Source: JBBRGG01 sp038240875 (GTDB lineage Bacteria > Planctomycetota > Phycisphaerae > Phycisphaerales > UBA1924). From it: a stretch of DNA of 13,307 nucleotides. Numbering within the stretch: position 1 is the first letter of the stretch; each line of letters begins with the position of its first letter. The DNA lies in contig JBBRGG010000085.1 of the NCBI GenBank assembly GCA_038240875.1, positions 1 through 13,307 on the forward strand, given 5' to 3'. Both the position numbers and the translations under genes were made by a program. Positions 6,615 through 13,307 of the stretch are shown here, in pieces. The notes beneath the pieces were generated by a model, which was not told where the DNA came from, made no database searches, and saw only the letters and a program-made list of their open reading frames with translations.

Positions 6615-7945
6615 GCATTGCGCATGATTGGTTGTGTGGCTTGCGAGGCGGGGAATTGGTGCTGGACGCGATCTGCAGGGCTGTAGCGGCTGAACCGAGT
6701 TTGATGTGCGGTGATGCAGATGGGTTGCTGGGGGACGGAGGTAGTGCGAGCGTTGAGTTTGAGCGAGTGAAGGTGGTGGGGGTGTTGGCAATGTTCGCTG
6801 ATGGAAAGCCGTTGACAAAGGCGATTGATGCGTTGCCAAGGGTTGTGAGCGTGGTTGGGAAGTTGCCTTGGGCTGCGCGGGTTCGGCGGTGGTTGCTGCC
6901 TATTTATCCGCTGGCGGTGTGGGACTTGTCGAGGCAACTGGCGAAGATGCACGCGCGCGAGCCCATTGACCTGGTGGTAACGACGAGTAGTTGCGCGATC
7001 AAGGCGCTGCGAGCGCCCAAGGGCGTGCCACATGTGTGTTATGTGCATGCGCCAGCGAGGTATATATGGTCACGTGGTGGCGATTACGCGCGAGGCGGCG
7101 TGCTCGGGCGAGTGCGAGGCGTGGGTCTTTTGATCGTGCGCAATTGGTTCAAGCGATGGGATTTCAAGACGGCGCAGAAGAACGAAAGTTATTCGCATGG
7201 GCCGGATGTGTTGCTAGCGAACTCGACGCACACGCAAAGCCAGATTCGCGCGTGCTGGGGGCGCGAGGCACAGGTGCTGTACCCGCCGGTGCGGACGAGT
7301 CGGTTTGTGAATGTAAAGCAAATGTCGCGCGAGAGATATTGGTTGTATGTGGGCGCGCTTGAGCCTTATAAACGGGTGGATGTGGCGATTGTTGCGGCGG
7401 CGCGTGCGGGCGTGCCTTTGGTGATTATTGGGAAGGGGAGCCAAGAGGCAAGGCTTCGCGCGCTGGCGAAGGAACTTCATGCGAGTGAAGAGCCAGTTGG
7501 AGGCGCGGATGAAGAACGCTTGGCAAGCTTGGTTCGGTTTCTTGGGCACATATCGGAAGAGAACGTGGTCGACGCGATGTGCAGGGCGCGGTTGTTGGTA
7601 TTTCCGCAAGTTGAAGACTTTGGCATTGTCGCGGTTGAAGCGCTGGCGTGTGGCACGCCTGTGGTTGCCAGAGCCATGGGCGGCGCGATGGACATTGTGC
7701 GCGAAGGCGTGAATGGCGCGGTGTATTGTGTGCCTGAAGATGTGAGTGGGGACAGTTTGGATATACACGCACAGAGCATGATGGATGCTGCGGCGCGGTG
7801 TCCTTTGCCTGATGACCCGTGTGATAGCAATGAGCTGGATTTGCAGCCGATTCGCGCGTCGGCGATGCGCTTTGGTGAGGCGGAGTTTGCGAGAGAGTTT
7901 GTGCGTGTGGTGAAGCGCGTGCTTGTAGCTCGCACGGCACCGTAA
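6587..7945 (+). CDS. GT4 family glycosyltransferase, WbaZ-like
   Basis: A GT-B fold glycosyltransferase that would move a sugar, plausibly mannose, from a nucleotide donor to a surface glycan. With GTG 6587 as start it has 452 residues. The N-terminal domain opens with VGIAHDWLCGLRGGE (residues 9-23), followed by VCYVHAPARYIW (around 148-160) and LLANSTHTQSQI. The C-terminal donor domain has YVGALEPYKRVD (254-265), FLGHISEENV, and the EX7E motif EDFGIVAVE (Glu343 and Glu351), then ACGTPVVA. This order closely matches the WbaZ-like subgroup of GT4, known for O-antigen mannosyl transfer. GTG at 6599 or 6611 are alternative starts; the open frame to 6359 overlaps the divergent gene and looks non-coding. 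No other glycan gene is next to it. It is convergent with the symporter. Confidence 0.88.
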   Translation: MATRVATRVGIAHDWLCGLRGGELVLDAICRAVAAEPSLMCGDADGLLGDGGSASVEFERVKVVGVLAMFADGKPLTKAIDALPRVVSVVGKLPWAARVRRWLLPIYPLAVWDLSRQLAKMHAREPIDLVVTTSSCAIKALRAPKGVPHVCYVHAPARYIWSRGGDYARGGVLGRVRGVGLLIVRNWFKRWDFKTAQKNESYSHGPDVLLANSTHTQSQIRACWGREAQVLYPPVRTSRFVNVKQMSRERYWLYVGALEPYKRVDVAIVAAARAGVPLVIIGKGSQEARLRALAKELHASEEPVGGADEERLASLVRFLGHISEENVVDAMCRARLLVFPQVEDFGIVAVEALACGTPVVARAMGGAMDIVREGVNGAVYCVPEDVSGDSLDIHAQSMMDAAARCPLPDDPCDSNELDLQPIRASAMRFGEAEFAREFVRVVKRVLVARTAP

Positions 7946-8003
7946 GTGATACGAAGTACATTTGAAAAACAGGTGTAGCCGTGTAGAGAAAGTAATTCAA
8001 CAT

Positions 8004-8302
8004 CCCTTCTCGGAGAGAGGGTGTTCCTAGATGAACAAGACAGGGGGTCTTGGGGAAATGGCCAATAGCCAGTGGGAAAGACAGCACCATGATTGAAGCA
8101 ATCATGATGGCACGAAGATTGTACCTAGCTCCTTCTCGTAGAGAGGGTGTACCCAAGACGAACAAGACAAAGGCCGTGGGGAATGGCCAATAGCCAGTGG
8201 GAAAGAAAGCATCATGATTGAAGCAATCATGATGGCACGAAGCCGGCACGAAGACTGAATGAAGACGGTACATAACCCCCCTTTCGGAGAGAGGGTGTAC
8301 CA
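8004..8302. repeat. Structured intergenic repeat, two full copies and one partial
   Basis: The 387-base gap between convergent genes is mostly repeat. Copy A (about 8005-8117) and copy B (about 8131-8242) both start with CCTTCTCG, AGAGAGGGTGT and end in GGCACGAAG; their last 55 bases are nearly identical. A partial third copy of the first 25 bases is at 8278-8302. Each full copy has two hairpins: CCCT..AGGG near the start (a bulged stem) and a stronger one, CATGATTG-AAG-CAATCATG at 8088-8106 in A, extended to 10 base pairs at 8211-8233 in B. The minus strand is open through the repeat, but with Cys/Pro/His-rich text unlike a real protein. Size and structure suggest a non-autonomous, REP-like or MITE-like element. 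Confidence 0.8.
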
Positions 8303-8332
8303 AGGCACACCGAGTTTCGACAATAATTCACA

Positions 8333-9829
8333 TTAAGGCATGTCGAGCTTGGGTTGGTTGGGCGTGAGCATCAGGTCGGGGATGTCCCGGCCATCCATTC
8401 CTGCGACGGCGGCAGCCGCAATCGCGTCGCCACTTACATTCACCACGGTTCGGCACATATCGAGCACGCGATCGAGCGCGAGGATGATGGCGATGCCTTG
8501 GGTTGGCACTTTCACCGCGTCCATCACCACGACCATGAGCACAATGCTCGCACCAGGCAAGCCTGGCGACCCAATCGAGACCAGCACCGCAAGGCCGGCA
8601 ATCGTAGCGTATTCAATCGGGCCGAGCGCGACTCCAAATACTTGTGCGAGAAACGTGACGGCGATGCACTGATACGCGGCGGTGCCATCCATGTTGATCG
8701 TCGCGCCTAGTGGACAGACGAAACTTGTGATGTCGTCGGGCACACCTAATCGATCGCGCACGCACTCGATGGTGACGGGCAAAGTTGCGGCGGAACTTGA
8801 GGAAGAGAACGCGAGGAACTGAGCTGGTGCCATCGCGCGAAAGAGTCGCCGAAATGATATATGTTGGCCTTTGGGAAGCGTCGCGCGAAGCACGAGCGGA
8901 TAGAGCACAAAGAGAATCATCGCGAGTGCGGCGACCACGACAAGGCCATATACGGCGAGCGCGCCAAGCACGGTTAAACCCAAGTTCGCCACGATCGGCA
9001 CTATCAGTGCGAAGACCGCGTATGGGGCGGCTTTCATGATGAGTCGGATGAGTTGTAAAAACGCTTCGGCGAGCCCATGCAATACGTTGAGCACCGGCTG
9101 AGCAGTTTGCTTGGGAATCATGGTGAGCCCGAGCCCGATAAAGACCGCGGCGACGACGACTTGGAGAAGGTCGCCTCGCGCGAGCGCGTCAAAGGGATTG
9201 CTTGAAACTACGCGAACTACTTGATCCCAAACGGAAAGGCTCGCCGCGGCGGCTTCGGCGCTGGCGATGCGTTTGGCGGCGTCGTTACCGAACGCGCTCA
9301 GAACTTGCATGCGGACTTCTACGCTTACGAAGGTGCCTGGCTTGACAGCAATCGAGAGGGCTAGCCCGATCACGCACGACGCGACGGCGGTGATGAGGAA
9401 GAGCAGCAGCGTGCGCCCGCCAATGCGACCGAGTTTGCGTGGATCGCCTAGGCTCGCGACACCCGCGATGAGCGAGAAGAGCACGATGGGGACCGCGACG
9501 AAGCGAAGGCTTTGGAGGAAGAGGTCGCCAATGAATTTGGTAGCTTTGCCTGCAAAGCGCGCGATGTAAGCGACGGCGTTGGCGTTTGAATTGGGGTTGG
9601 GGATTGCGGTGGCGTTGGGGTTTGCATTTGGGTCTGGCGTCGGCGTGCGGCCCGCGAGAAACGCCCCGGCGTCATTCACGCCCAGAGATGCCCAGGTGCT
9701 CGCGGTCCAGAACTGGTTGATGGCAATGCCCACAAGTGTGCCTAGGACTAGCGCGATCAATATGCGCCAATGCAGAGCGATACGAGTTTTTGCAGCCTTG
9801 GGAGCGGTGCCGCCGGTGGTGCTATTCAT
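8333..9829 (-). CDS. Dicarboxylate/amino acid:cation symporter (DAACS family)
   Basis: An inner-membrane secondary transporter that takes up acidic amino acids or C4-dicarboxylates with Na+ or H+. The 498-residue product has the family signatures: the Ser-rich hairpin SSSSS (342-346) then AATLP, the cation-site NMDGT (379-383), and DMCRTVVN in the last helix with Asp457, Arg460, Thr461 and Asn464 at the same spacing as the substrate-binding residues of GltPh. Arg460 favours an acidic substrate. Family members are usually 400-440 residues; the excess is partly an Asn/Pro-rich insert (residues 61-86) after the first membrane helix. ATG 9829 gives a short N-terminus before a basic, then hydrophobic helix. 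A TAATAT at 9868-9863 could be its -10 box, with CTGACA 14 bases further upstream, which is closer than ideal. It follows the dehydrogenase by 108 bases. Confidence 0.93.
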   Translation of the reverse strand: MNSTTGGTAPKAAKTRIALHWRILIALVLGTLVGIAINQFWTASTWASLGVNDAGAFLAGRTPTPDPNANPNATAIPNPNSNANAVAYIARFAGKATKFIGDLFLQSLRFVAVPIVLFSLIAGVASLGDPRKLGRIGGRTLLLFLITAVASCVIGLALSIAVKPGTFVSVEVRMQVLSAFGNDAAKRIASAEAAAASLSVWDQVVRVVSSNPFDALARGDLLQVVVAAVFIGLGLTMIPKQTAQPVLNVLHGLAEAFLQLIRLIMKAAPYAVFALIVPIVANLGLTVLGALAVYGLVVVAALAMILFVLYPLVLRATLPKGQHISFRRLFRAMAPAQFLAFSSSSSAATLPVTIECVRDRLGVPDDITSFVCPLGATINMDGTAAYQCIAVTFLAQVFGVALGPIEYATIAGLAVLVSIGSPGLPGASIVLMVVVMDAVKVPTQGIAIILALDRVLDMCRTVVNVSGDAIAAAAVAGMDGRDIPDLMLTPNQPKLDMP

Positions 9830-9896
9830 GTGAGCTCTAAGCGAGTGGAGCGAAAGGTCGCGATATTATGATGAAATCGGCCTGTCAGGATACAGA

Positions 9897-9935
9897 CTAC
9901 ACGAAACGCACTTCATGAAACGGACTCTACACGAA
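9897..9935. repeat. Short interleaved direct repeats between dehydrogenase and symporter
   Basis: CTACACGAA occurs at 9897-9905 and 9927-9935, and GAAACGSACT at 9903-9912 and 9917-9926, around the palindrome TTCATGAA (9912-9919). They lie just downstream of the dehydrogenase stop and upstream of the symporter promoter area. Confidence 0.4.
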
Positions 9936-9937
9936 GT

Positions 9938-10798
9938 TCACGGACTGGGCACAACGATCACATCGCCTTGCTGCGCGTCGCGCGTACCAAGCACACACTC
10001 GATGATGACTATCGCCACGGCTTCAGGCGTAAGCGTCTTACTCGTTGGCAACACCTCGGCGGGGAAGATCGAGCGAAGAAGCGGCGTTTCAACCGCGCCA
10101 GGCGAAACCGTGAAACAGCGCACGCCAGCGCTCGAAAGCTCGTTATGGCATGAGCGCGTGAGTAGGTTCAAGCTCGCTTTAGATGCGGCGTAAGCAAAGA
10201 AGCCGGGGAAGGGGTCGATGGTTGACATCGAGCCGACGTTGACGATGGCGGGGCTGAAGGCTTGTTTGTTGTTCGCGTCGCTTGCGGTCCAGCGAGAGAT
10301 TGCCTGGACCATCATGTTGGCCGGGCCGATGGCATTGATGGCGAAGGTTTCGGCGATGACTTCAATTGTGTGTTCCTGAATCGGCAGTTTGGGTGCATGG
10401 CCGGCATTGTTGATGAGGGCGTCGAGCCTGCCTAGGCGTGCGTATGCGTGGTTAACGGCGTCTCTGCAGGCGGCGGCATCGCCAACATCGCAGGAGAAGG
10501 CGGCTCCGCCGGGGGCTTGGGTGCGTTCAGATTTGACTTGTTCATACTGAGCCTGTTCATGCTGGGCTAGTTCACGCTGGGCTTCTTCACACAAGGAAAT
10601 TGTTTCGCGAAGCGGCTGGATGCGACGGCCCACAGCGAGGATGCGCCAGCCCTTTCTTGCGAGCCCGAGCGCGACGGCGCGACCGATGCCCGATCCGGCT
10701 CCGGTGATAAGGGCGACGGGGTACGCGAGCGCTATCGGTGAAATAGGCGTGTCGCCTTGGGTGCTATGTGCTGGAATCTCTGGAGACGTGTTGGGCAT
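9938..10798 (-). CDS. Short-chain dehydrogenase/reductase (SDR)
   Basis: An NAD(P)-dependent oxidoreductase of the classical SDR family, 286 residues from ATG 10798. It shows the cofactor motif TGAGSGIG (32-39), NNAG (130-133), structural Asn155, and the catalytic set Ser190, Tyr203 and Lys207 (YAASK), followed by SPGAVETP. Arg58 and Arg59 after the second strand suggest NADP(H). The substrate is unknown. Residues 71-90 hold a pentapeptide repeat (EEAQR, ELAQH, EQAQY, EQVKS) that lengthens the region between strands 2 and 3. The open frame upstream to 11023 overlaps the divergent gene; 10798 leaves a normal SDR N-terminus, although about 25 residues precede the first strand. There is no ribosome binding site. 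It may be co-transcribed with the symporter 108 bases downstream. Confidence 0.92.
   Translation of the reverse strand: MPNTSPEIPAHSTQGDTPISPIALAYPVALITGAGSGIGRAVALGLARKGWRILAVGRRIQPLRETISLCEEAQRELAQHEQAQYEQVKSERTQAPGGAAFSCDVGDAAACRDAVNHAYARLGRLDALINNAGHAPKLPIQEHTIEVIAETFAINAIGPANMMVQAISRWTASDANNKQAFSPAIVNVGSMSTIDPFPGFFAYAASKASLNLLTRSCHNELSSAGVRCFTVSPGAVETPLLRSIFPAEVLPTSKTLTPEAVAIVIIECVLGTRDAQQGDVIVVPSP
10541..10591 (-). repeat. 15-bp tandem repeat inside the SDR gene
   Basis: Three full units start at 10541, 10556 and 10571 (TTCATACTGAGCCTG, TTCATGCTGGGCTAG, TTCACGCTGGGCTTC), and a fourth begins at 10586 with TTCAC. Fifteen bases equal five codons, so the array keeps frame and encodes the EQAQY-type pentapeptides. 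Confidence 0.75.
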
Positions 10799-10804
10799 GG
10801 CGAA

Positions 10805-10840
10805 GTGTACAGCGGCAGCGGGACGAAACCCGCCGTACAC
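10805..10840. promoter_or_regulatory. 36-bp inverted repeat filling the divergent gap
   Basis: GTGTAC (10805-10810) and GTACAC (10835-10840) are exact complements. One position inward is a mismatch, then GCGG (10812-10815) pairs with CCGC (10830-10833). The gap between the divergent start codons is only 51 bases. The arms stop six bases before the dehydrogenase ATG and nine before the solute-binding protein ATG, so any protein bound here would touch both translation starts and probably both promoters. Confidence 0.55.
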
Positions 10841-10849
10841 TGCTGTTGC

Positions 10850-12544
10850 ATGGGCATGCGCATTGCAATCGTGGTCGCCATTCTCGCCGTCTTGGGCTTG
10901 CCCTTGTTGCTTCGGCAAGGAGCGGTGGTGCGCGTTGACCCCAACGCACGGCGGCTGGTCATCGTCACGCCTCATGTGCCACAGATCAGGCAAGAGTTTG
11001 GCGAAGCCTTTGGGCGTTGGCATCAGCGGGTATATAACGAACCTGTGTTCATTGATTGGCGTGTGCCTGGGGGCACGAGCGACATCATGAAGCAGTTGGT
11101 CGCGCAGTATGCCGCGGCGGTGCGAACCGGGGCGATTGCAGCGGATGGTTCGTGCAAGCCCGGCACGATGACCTTTGACCTGATGTTTGGTGGTGGCTCA
11201 TTCGACCATGGGCGGGTAAAGAGCAATCCGGGCGTATTTGTCGAAGTGCCAAACCTGGCTGACCCAATGAAGCCGACGCAGAAGCGCGTACCGATGAGCG
11301 TGCCTGCTGGATTTACACAGGAACAACTCGTTGGCTGGTTTGGCGAGAACAGTATCGGCGCGAACAAGCTGTATGACCCCGAACAGTACTGGATCGGGAC
11401 GGCTCTTTCGTCCTTTGGCATCGTGTACAACATAGATGTTCTGCGGCAGCTGAACTTACCCGAGACCAAGACCTTTGCGGATATGGCTGAGCCTGCGTAT
11501 GCGGGGTGGGTGATCCTTGCGGATCCAAGGCAGTCGGGCTCGGTGATGACGGCGATGGACGCGATTTTGTCCAACTATGGCTTTGATGAAGGGTGGCGAA
11601 TTCTTCGTGCAATGTCCGCCAACGCGCGGTACTTCACCAACTCGTCTACCAAGCCACCCATTGATGTGAGCCAGGGTGAAGCGGCGGCGGCGCTGGTAAT
11701 CGACTTTTATGGACGTGGGCAAGCCGAGGGAGTGCTCGCGCCGGGGCAAGATCCATCCACAAGCCGTGTTGGGTATGTTGATCCGGTAGGAAAGACGGCA
11801 ATCGACGCCGACCCGATCTCAATCCTTCGCGGCGGGCCCGACCCCGAGCTTGCCAAACGCTTTGTTGAGTTTTGTATGACCGATGAGGCGCAGGCGCTAT
11901 GGCAGTTTCCCTCGCGCAATAGAGCCGAAGGGGCGGCGAACCCTACGAGTGAATTCGGCGAACCGATGGGCCCGCGCGAGCATCAGCTTCGACGCATGCC
12001 TGTGAAGCGATCGATGTACGCGCGCTACACCGCGAACATGATCGATAAGGTTGATCCATTCACGATTGCCAGCCAGGTCAAGCCTGCGGGTTGGCGCGAT
12101 GGCATCGGCATCATGATGGGCGCGTTCGCTATTGACGTATCGCACCAGCAGCGCAAGGCGTGGGCTGCGGTGCAGCGTGTGAAACTGGATCCGGAGTTTC
12201 CGCAGGCGACCGCGGCGGCGATGGAAGAGTTGTTCTTTGCCTGGCCGACGACGCCGGTGCTGCCGAGCAAGTCGGGCGAGGTAATGGCCGTGGGTGAGGC
12301 CGCGATTCCCTTTGCTAAAGAGACGTTCGCGAAAGTTAACGAGCAATGGAAGAGGCCAGGCGTGAAGGCGGCGATGGAGATTCGGTATACTAACTTTTTC
12401 CGTGAGTGCTATGTGCGGATTATCGCTGCGGAGCGAACGAGCATCGCGCCGAAGTGCCCTGATACCGGGTTGACGGCTTCCCAGTCTCGTATCCAGATTC
12501 CGAGCCAAACGCCAACCCCCAAACCAAGCCAAACGCCAAGCTAA
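10850..12544 (+). CDS. ABC-type extracellular solute-binding protein, orphan
   Basis: The 564-residue product starts at ATG 10850, giving a short basic n-region and a hydrophobic segment (residues 4-21, IAIVVAILAVLGLPLLL) without a lipobox, so it is a signal peptide or membrane anchor. The body resembles periplasmic binding proteins of ABC importers of the iron/thiamine/spermidine type: RLVIVTPHVPQIRQEF near residue 35, a hinge-side FGIVYNIDVLRQL near 186, FADMAEPAYAGWVILADPRQSGS (to about 225), and YVDPVGKTAIDADPISI plus AKRFVEFCMTDEAQALW after 305. It is longer than usual (330-400 residues); the extra C-terminal 180 residues end in a Pro/Thr/Ser/Gln-rich tail from a 13-base repeat (12503-12515 and 12527-12539). 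No permease or ATPase gene lies beside it, so the ligand is unknown. ATG 10856 is an alternative start. Confidence 0.82.
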   Translation: MGMRIAIVVAILAVLGLPLLLRQGAVVRVDPNARRLVIVTPHVPQIRQEFGEAFGRWHQRVYNEPVFIDWRVPGGTSDIMKQLVAQYAAAVRTGAIAADGSCKPGTMTFDLMFGGGSFDHGRVKSNPGVFVEVPNLADPMKPTQKRVPMSVPAGFTQEQLVGWFGENSIGANKLYDPEQYWIGTALSSFGIVYNIDVLRQLNLPETKTFADMAEPAYAGWVILADPRQSGSVMTAMDAILSNYGFDEGWRILRAMSANARYFTNSSTKPPIDVSQGEAAAALVIDFYGRGQAEGVLAPGQDPSTSRVGYVDPVGKTAIDADPISILRGGPDPELAKRFVEFCMTDEAQALWQFPSRNRAEGAANPTSEFGEPMGPREHQLRRMPVKRSMYARYTANMIDKVDPFTIASQVKPAGWRDGIGIMMGAFAIDVSHQQRKAWAAVQRVKLDPEFPQATAAAMEELFFAWPTTPVLPSKSGEVMAVGEAAIPFAKETFAKVNEQWKRPGVKAAMEIRYTNFFRECYVRIIAAERTSIAPKCPDTGLTASQSRIQIPSQTPTPKPSQTPS

Positions 12545-12562
12545 ACCGTTCCAGTACAGTCG

Positions 12563-12581
12563 CTGGCGGCTCCAGCGCCAG
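12563..12581 (+). other. Small GC-rich hairpin after the solute-binding protein
   Basis: CTGGCG (12563-12568) pairs with CGCCAG (12576-12581) across a 7-base loop, 18 bases after the stop at 12544. No T-tract follows, so it is a weak terminator candidate at best. Confidence 0.3.
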
Positions 12582-12678
12582 TCAAGCCATCGGCATAAGT
12601 CCGATACGCGGCGTACTCGGTGTAAACCCTACGCACTCTCATTCTCATATTTGCGACGTGTCCATGAAACGCCGATGA

Positions 12679-12711
12679 TGTGATTGAATCACAGCAATCA
12701 AAGAATCAAAG
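12679..12711 (+). promoter_or_regulatory. CRP-like palindrome and tandem 8-mer upstream of pyruvate kinase
   Basis: TGTGATT-G-AATCACA (12679-12693) is a perfect inverted repeat with 7-base arms. It resembles CRP/FNR-family sites (TGTGA-N6-TCACA) but has a spacer one base shorter. Immediately after it AATCAAAG is repeated twice without gap (12696-12711), and TATATG at 12715-12720 could be a -10 box. The next gene starts at 12832, leaving a leader of about 100 bases. Confidence 0.45.
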
Positions 12712-12831
12712 TTCTATATGAATGAAATCGGCATTGGGGCTGTACAGCAATCCTTACTGCCCAAGCCCAGCACACCAAGCCCTGCAGACCAAGCTCATCA
12801 CACCAAGACCAACGGCACACACAAGGACAAC

Positions 12832-13307
12832 ATGACCACTCTTTCCACGATTCTCTCCTCGGGAACCACAATGGCAAACGCACCCGCCTTGATTACTCCT
12901 TCGATCATGCCACCGCCGACTCGTCCGATCATCGAGCCCAATGAAGCGTGCAAGCTCGCGACCATCGTCGCGACCATCGGTCCCGCGAGCGATTCGCCCG
13001 AGATGGTTCGCAAGCTTATCGATGTGGGCGTGGGCGTGTTTCGCCTGAACTTCTCGCATGGCACGCTTGAAGCGCACGCCAAGCGTCTTACCACGATCCG
13101 CTCGACGGCCGCCGCGATGCACCGCACCGTCGCTGTGCTGGGCGACCTTCAAGGGCCCAAGATTCGCGTCGGCAAGATTCCTGAAGGCGTAGGCGAAAGA
13201 GCTCGCTCCGGCGGCTGATCCGCGATGCTCGAAGCCGGGCAAGATGTCGTCCTGAGTGCCACCGCAACCGACGCCTTCTATCGCCCGTCGAACAACGGTA
13301 CGGGTAC
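12832..13307 (+). CDS. pyk: Pyruvate kinase, N-terminal part, interrupted by in-frame TGA at 13216
   Basis: Pyruvate kinase makes pyruvate and ATP from phosphoenolpyruvate and ADP in glycolysis. ATG 12832 is chosen because AAGGA lies at 12823-12827; ATG 12718 and 12871 are in frame. After a low-complexity leader come the signatures KLATIVATIGPAS, FRLNFSHG (substrate and K+ site) and GDLQGPKIRVGKIPEG, leading into the B domain. Then TGA at 13216-13218 stops this frame. The same frame resumes with LEAGQDVVLSATATDAF to the window edge, which still looks like B domain. Between 13193 and 13225 a neighbouring frame reads AKELAPAADPR, so one base gained near 13191 and one lost near 13223 would restore a continuous protein. 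This may be a sequence error or a real lesion. The C-terminal two-thirds lie outside the window. Confidence 0.85.

Noticed and set aside
8004..8302. CRISPR array
   Set aside because: There are only two full units of over 100 bases, each almost entirely repeat, with no spacers of constant length between short repeats.
7425..8303. Minus-strand open frame of 292 codons across the glycosyltransferase end and the intergenic repeat
   Set aside because: It reads antisense through a clear glycosyltransferase and then through the repeats, with recurring GTPSLREG text that comes from the repeat itself.
10757..10849. Upstream extension of the solute-binding protein
   Set aside because: It would overlap the dehydrogenase start and put a Cys/Trp-rich segment ahead of the hydrophobic signal segment.
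13216..13218. Recoded TGA (selenocysteine or alternative code)
   Set aside because: TGA ends another gene in this window, pyruvate kinases have no selenocysteine here, and a double frameshift explains the flanking frames better.

Overview
The window is ordinary bacterial chromosome: about 13.3 kb, GC-rich, nine protein genes and no RNA gene, CRISPR array or transposase that I can see. The style suggests a planctomycete, perhaps a Phycisphaerae relative. The signs are secreted proteins with long basic leaders, VCBS-like repeats and Ig-like domains, a large orphan solute-binding protein, low-complexity inserts in otherwise conserved enzymes, and few strong Shine-Dalgarno sequences. That assignment is inference from protein style, not from a marker gene.

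Layout. Positions 1-883 (minus) hold the N-terminal 294 codons of a secreted protein that runs off the left edge; it ends in an Ig-like domain. A 427-base gap with several repeats follows. A 264-residue protein of unknown function (1311-2105, minus) is divergent from a lipoprotein of unknown function (2235-3038, plus). Next, with its own promoter-like sequence and a 5' hairpin, comes a secreted protein of ten DxNxDxxxDxLWRN repeats (3348-5009, plus), closed by a strong intrinsic terminator. An amidohydrolase-2 family enzyme (5164-6465, minus) is divergent from a GT4 glycosyltransferase (6587-7945, plus). Between the convergent glycosyltransferase and a dicarboxylate/amino-acid:cation symporter (8333-9829, minus) lies a structured intergenic repeat in two full copies and one partial copy. 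Upstream of the symporter on the same strand is a short-chain dehydrogenase (9938-10798, minus). It is divergent, across only 51 bases, from an ABC-type extracellular solute-binding protein (10850-12544, plus). The window ends inside a pyruvate kinase gene (12832 to the right edge, plus) interrupted by an in-frame TGA that looks like part of a compensated double frameshift.

The genes do not form one pathway; most look like independent units. Three divergent pairs (2106-2234, 6466-6586, 10799-10849) each carry inverted repeats in the shared promoter gap, so shared or paired control is plausible. I see no convincing new defence or mobile system. The most useful second-look items are the pyruvate kinase interruption, the repeat between convergent genes, the 36-base inverted repeat filling the 51-base divergent gap, the hairpin over the predicted start of the ten-repeat gene, and the edge-truncated secreted protein.
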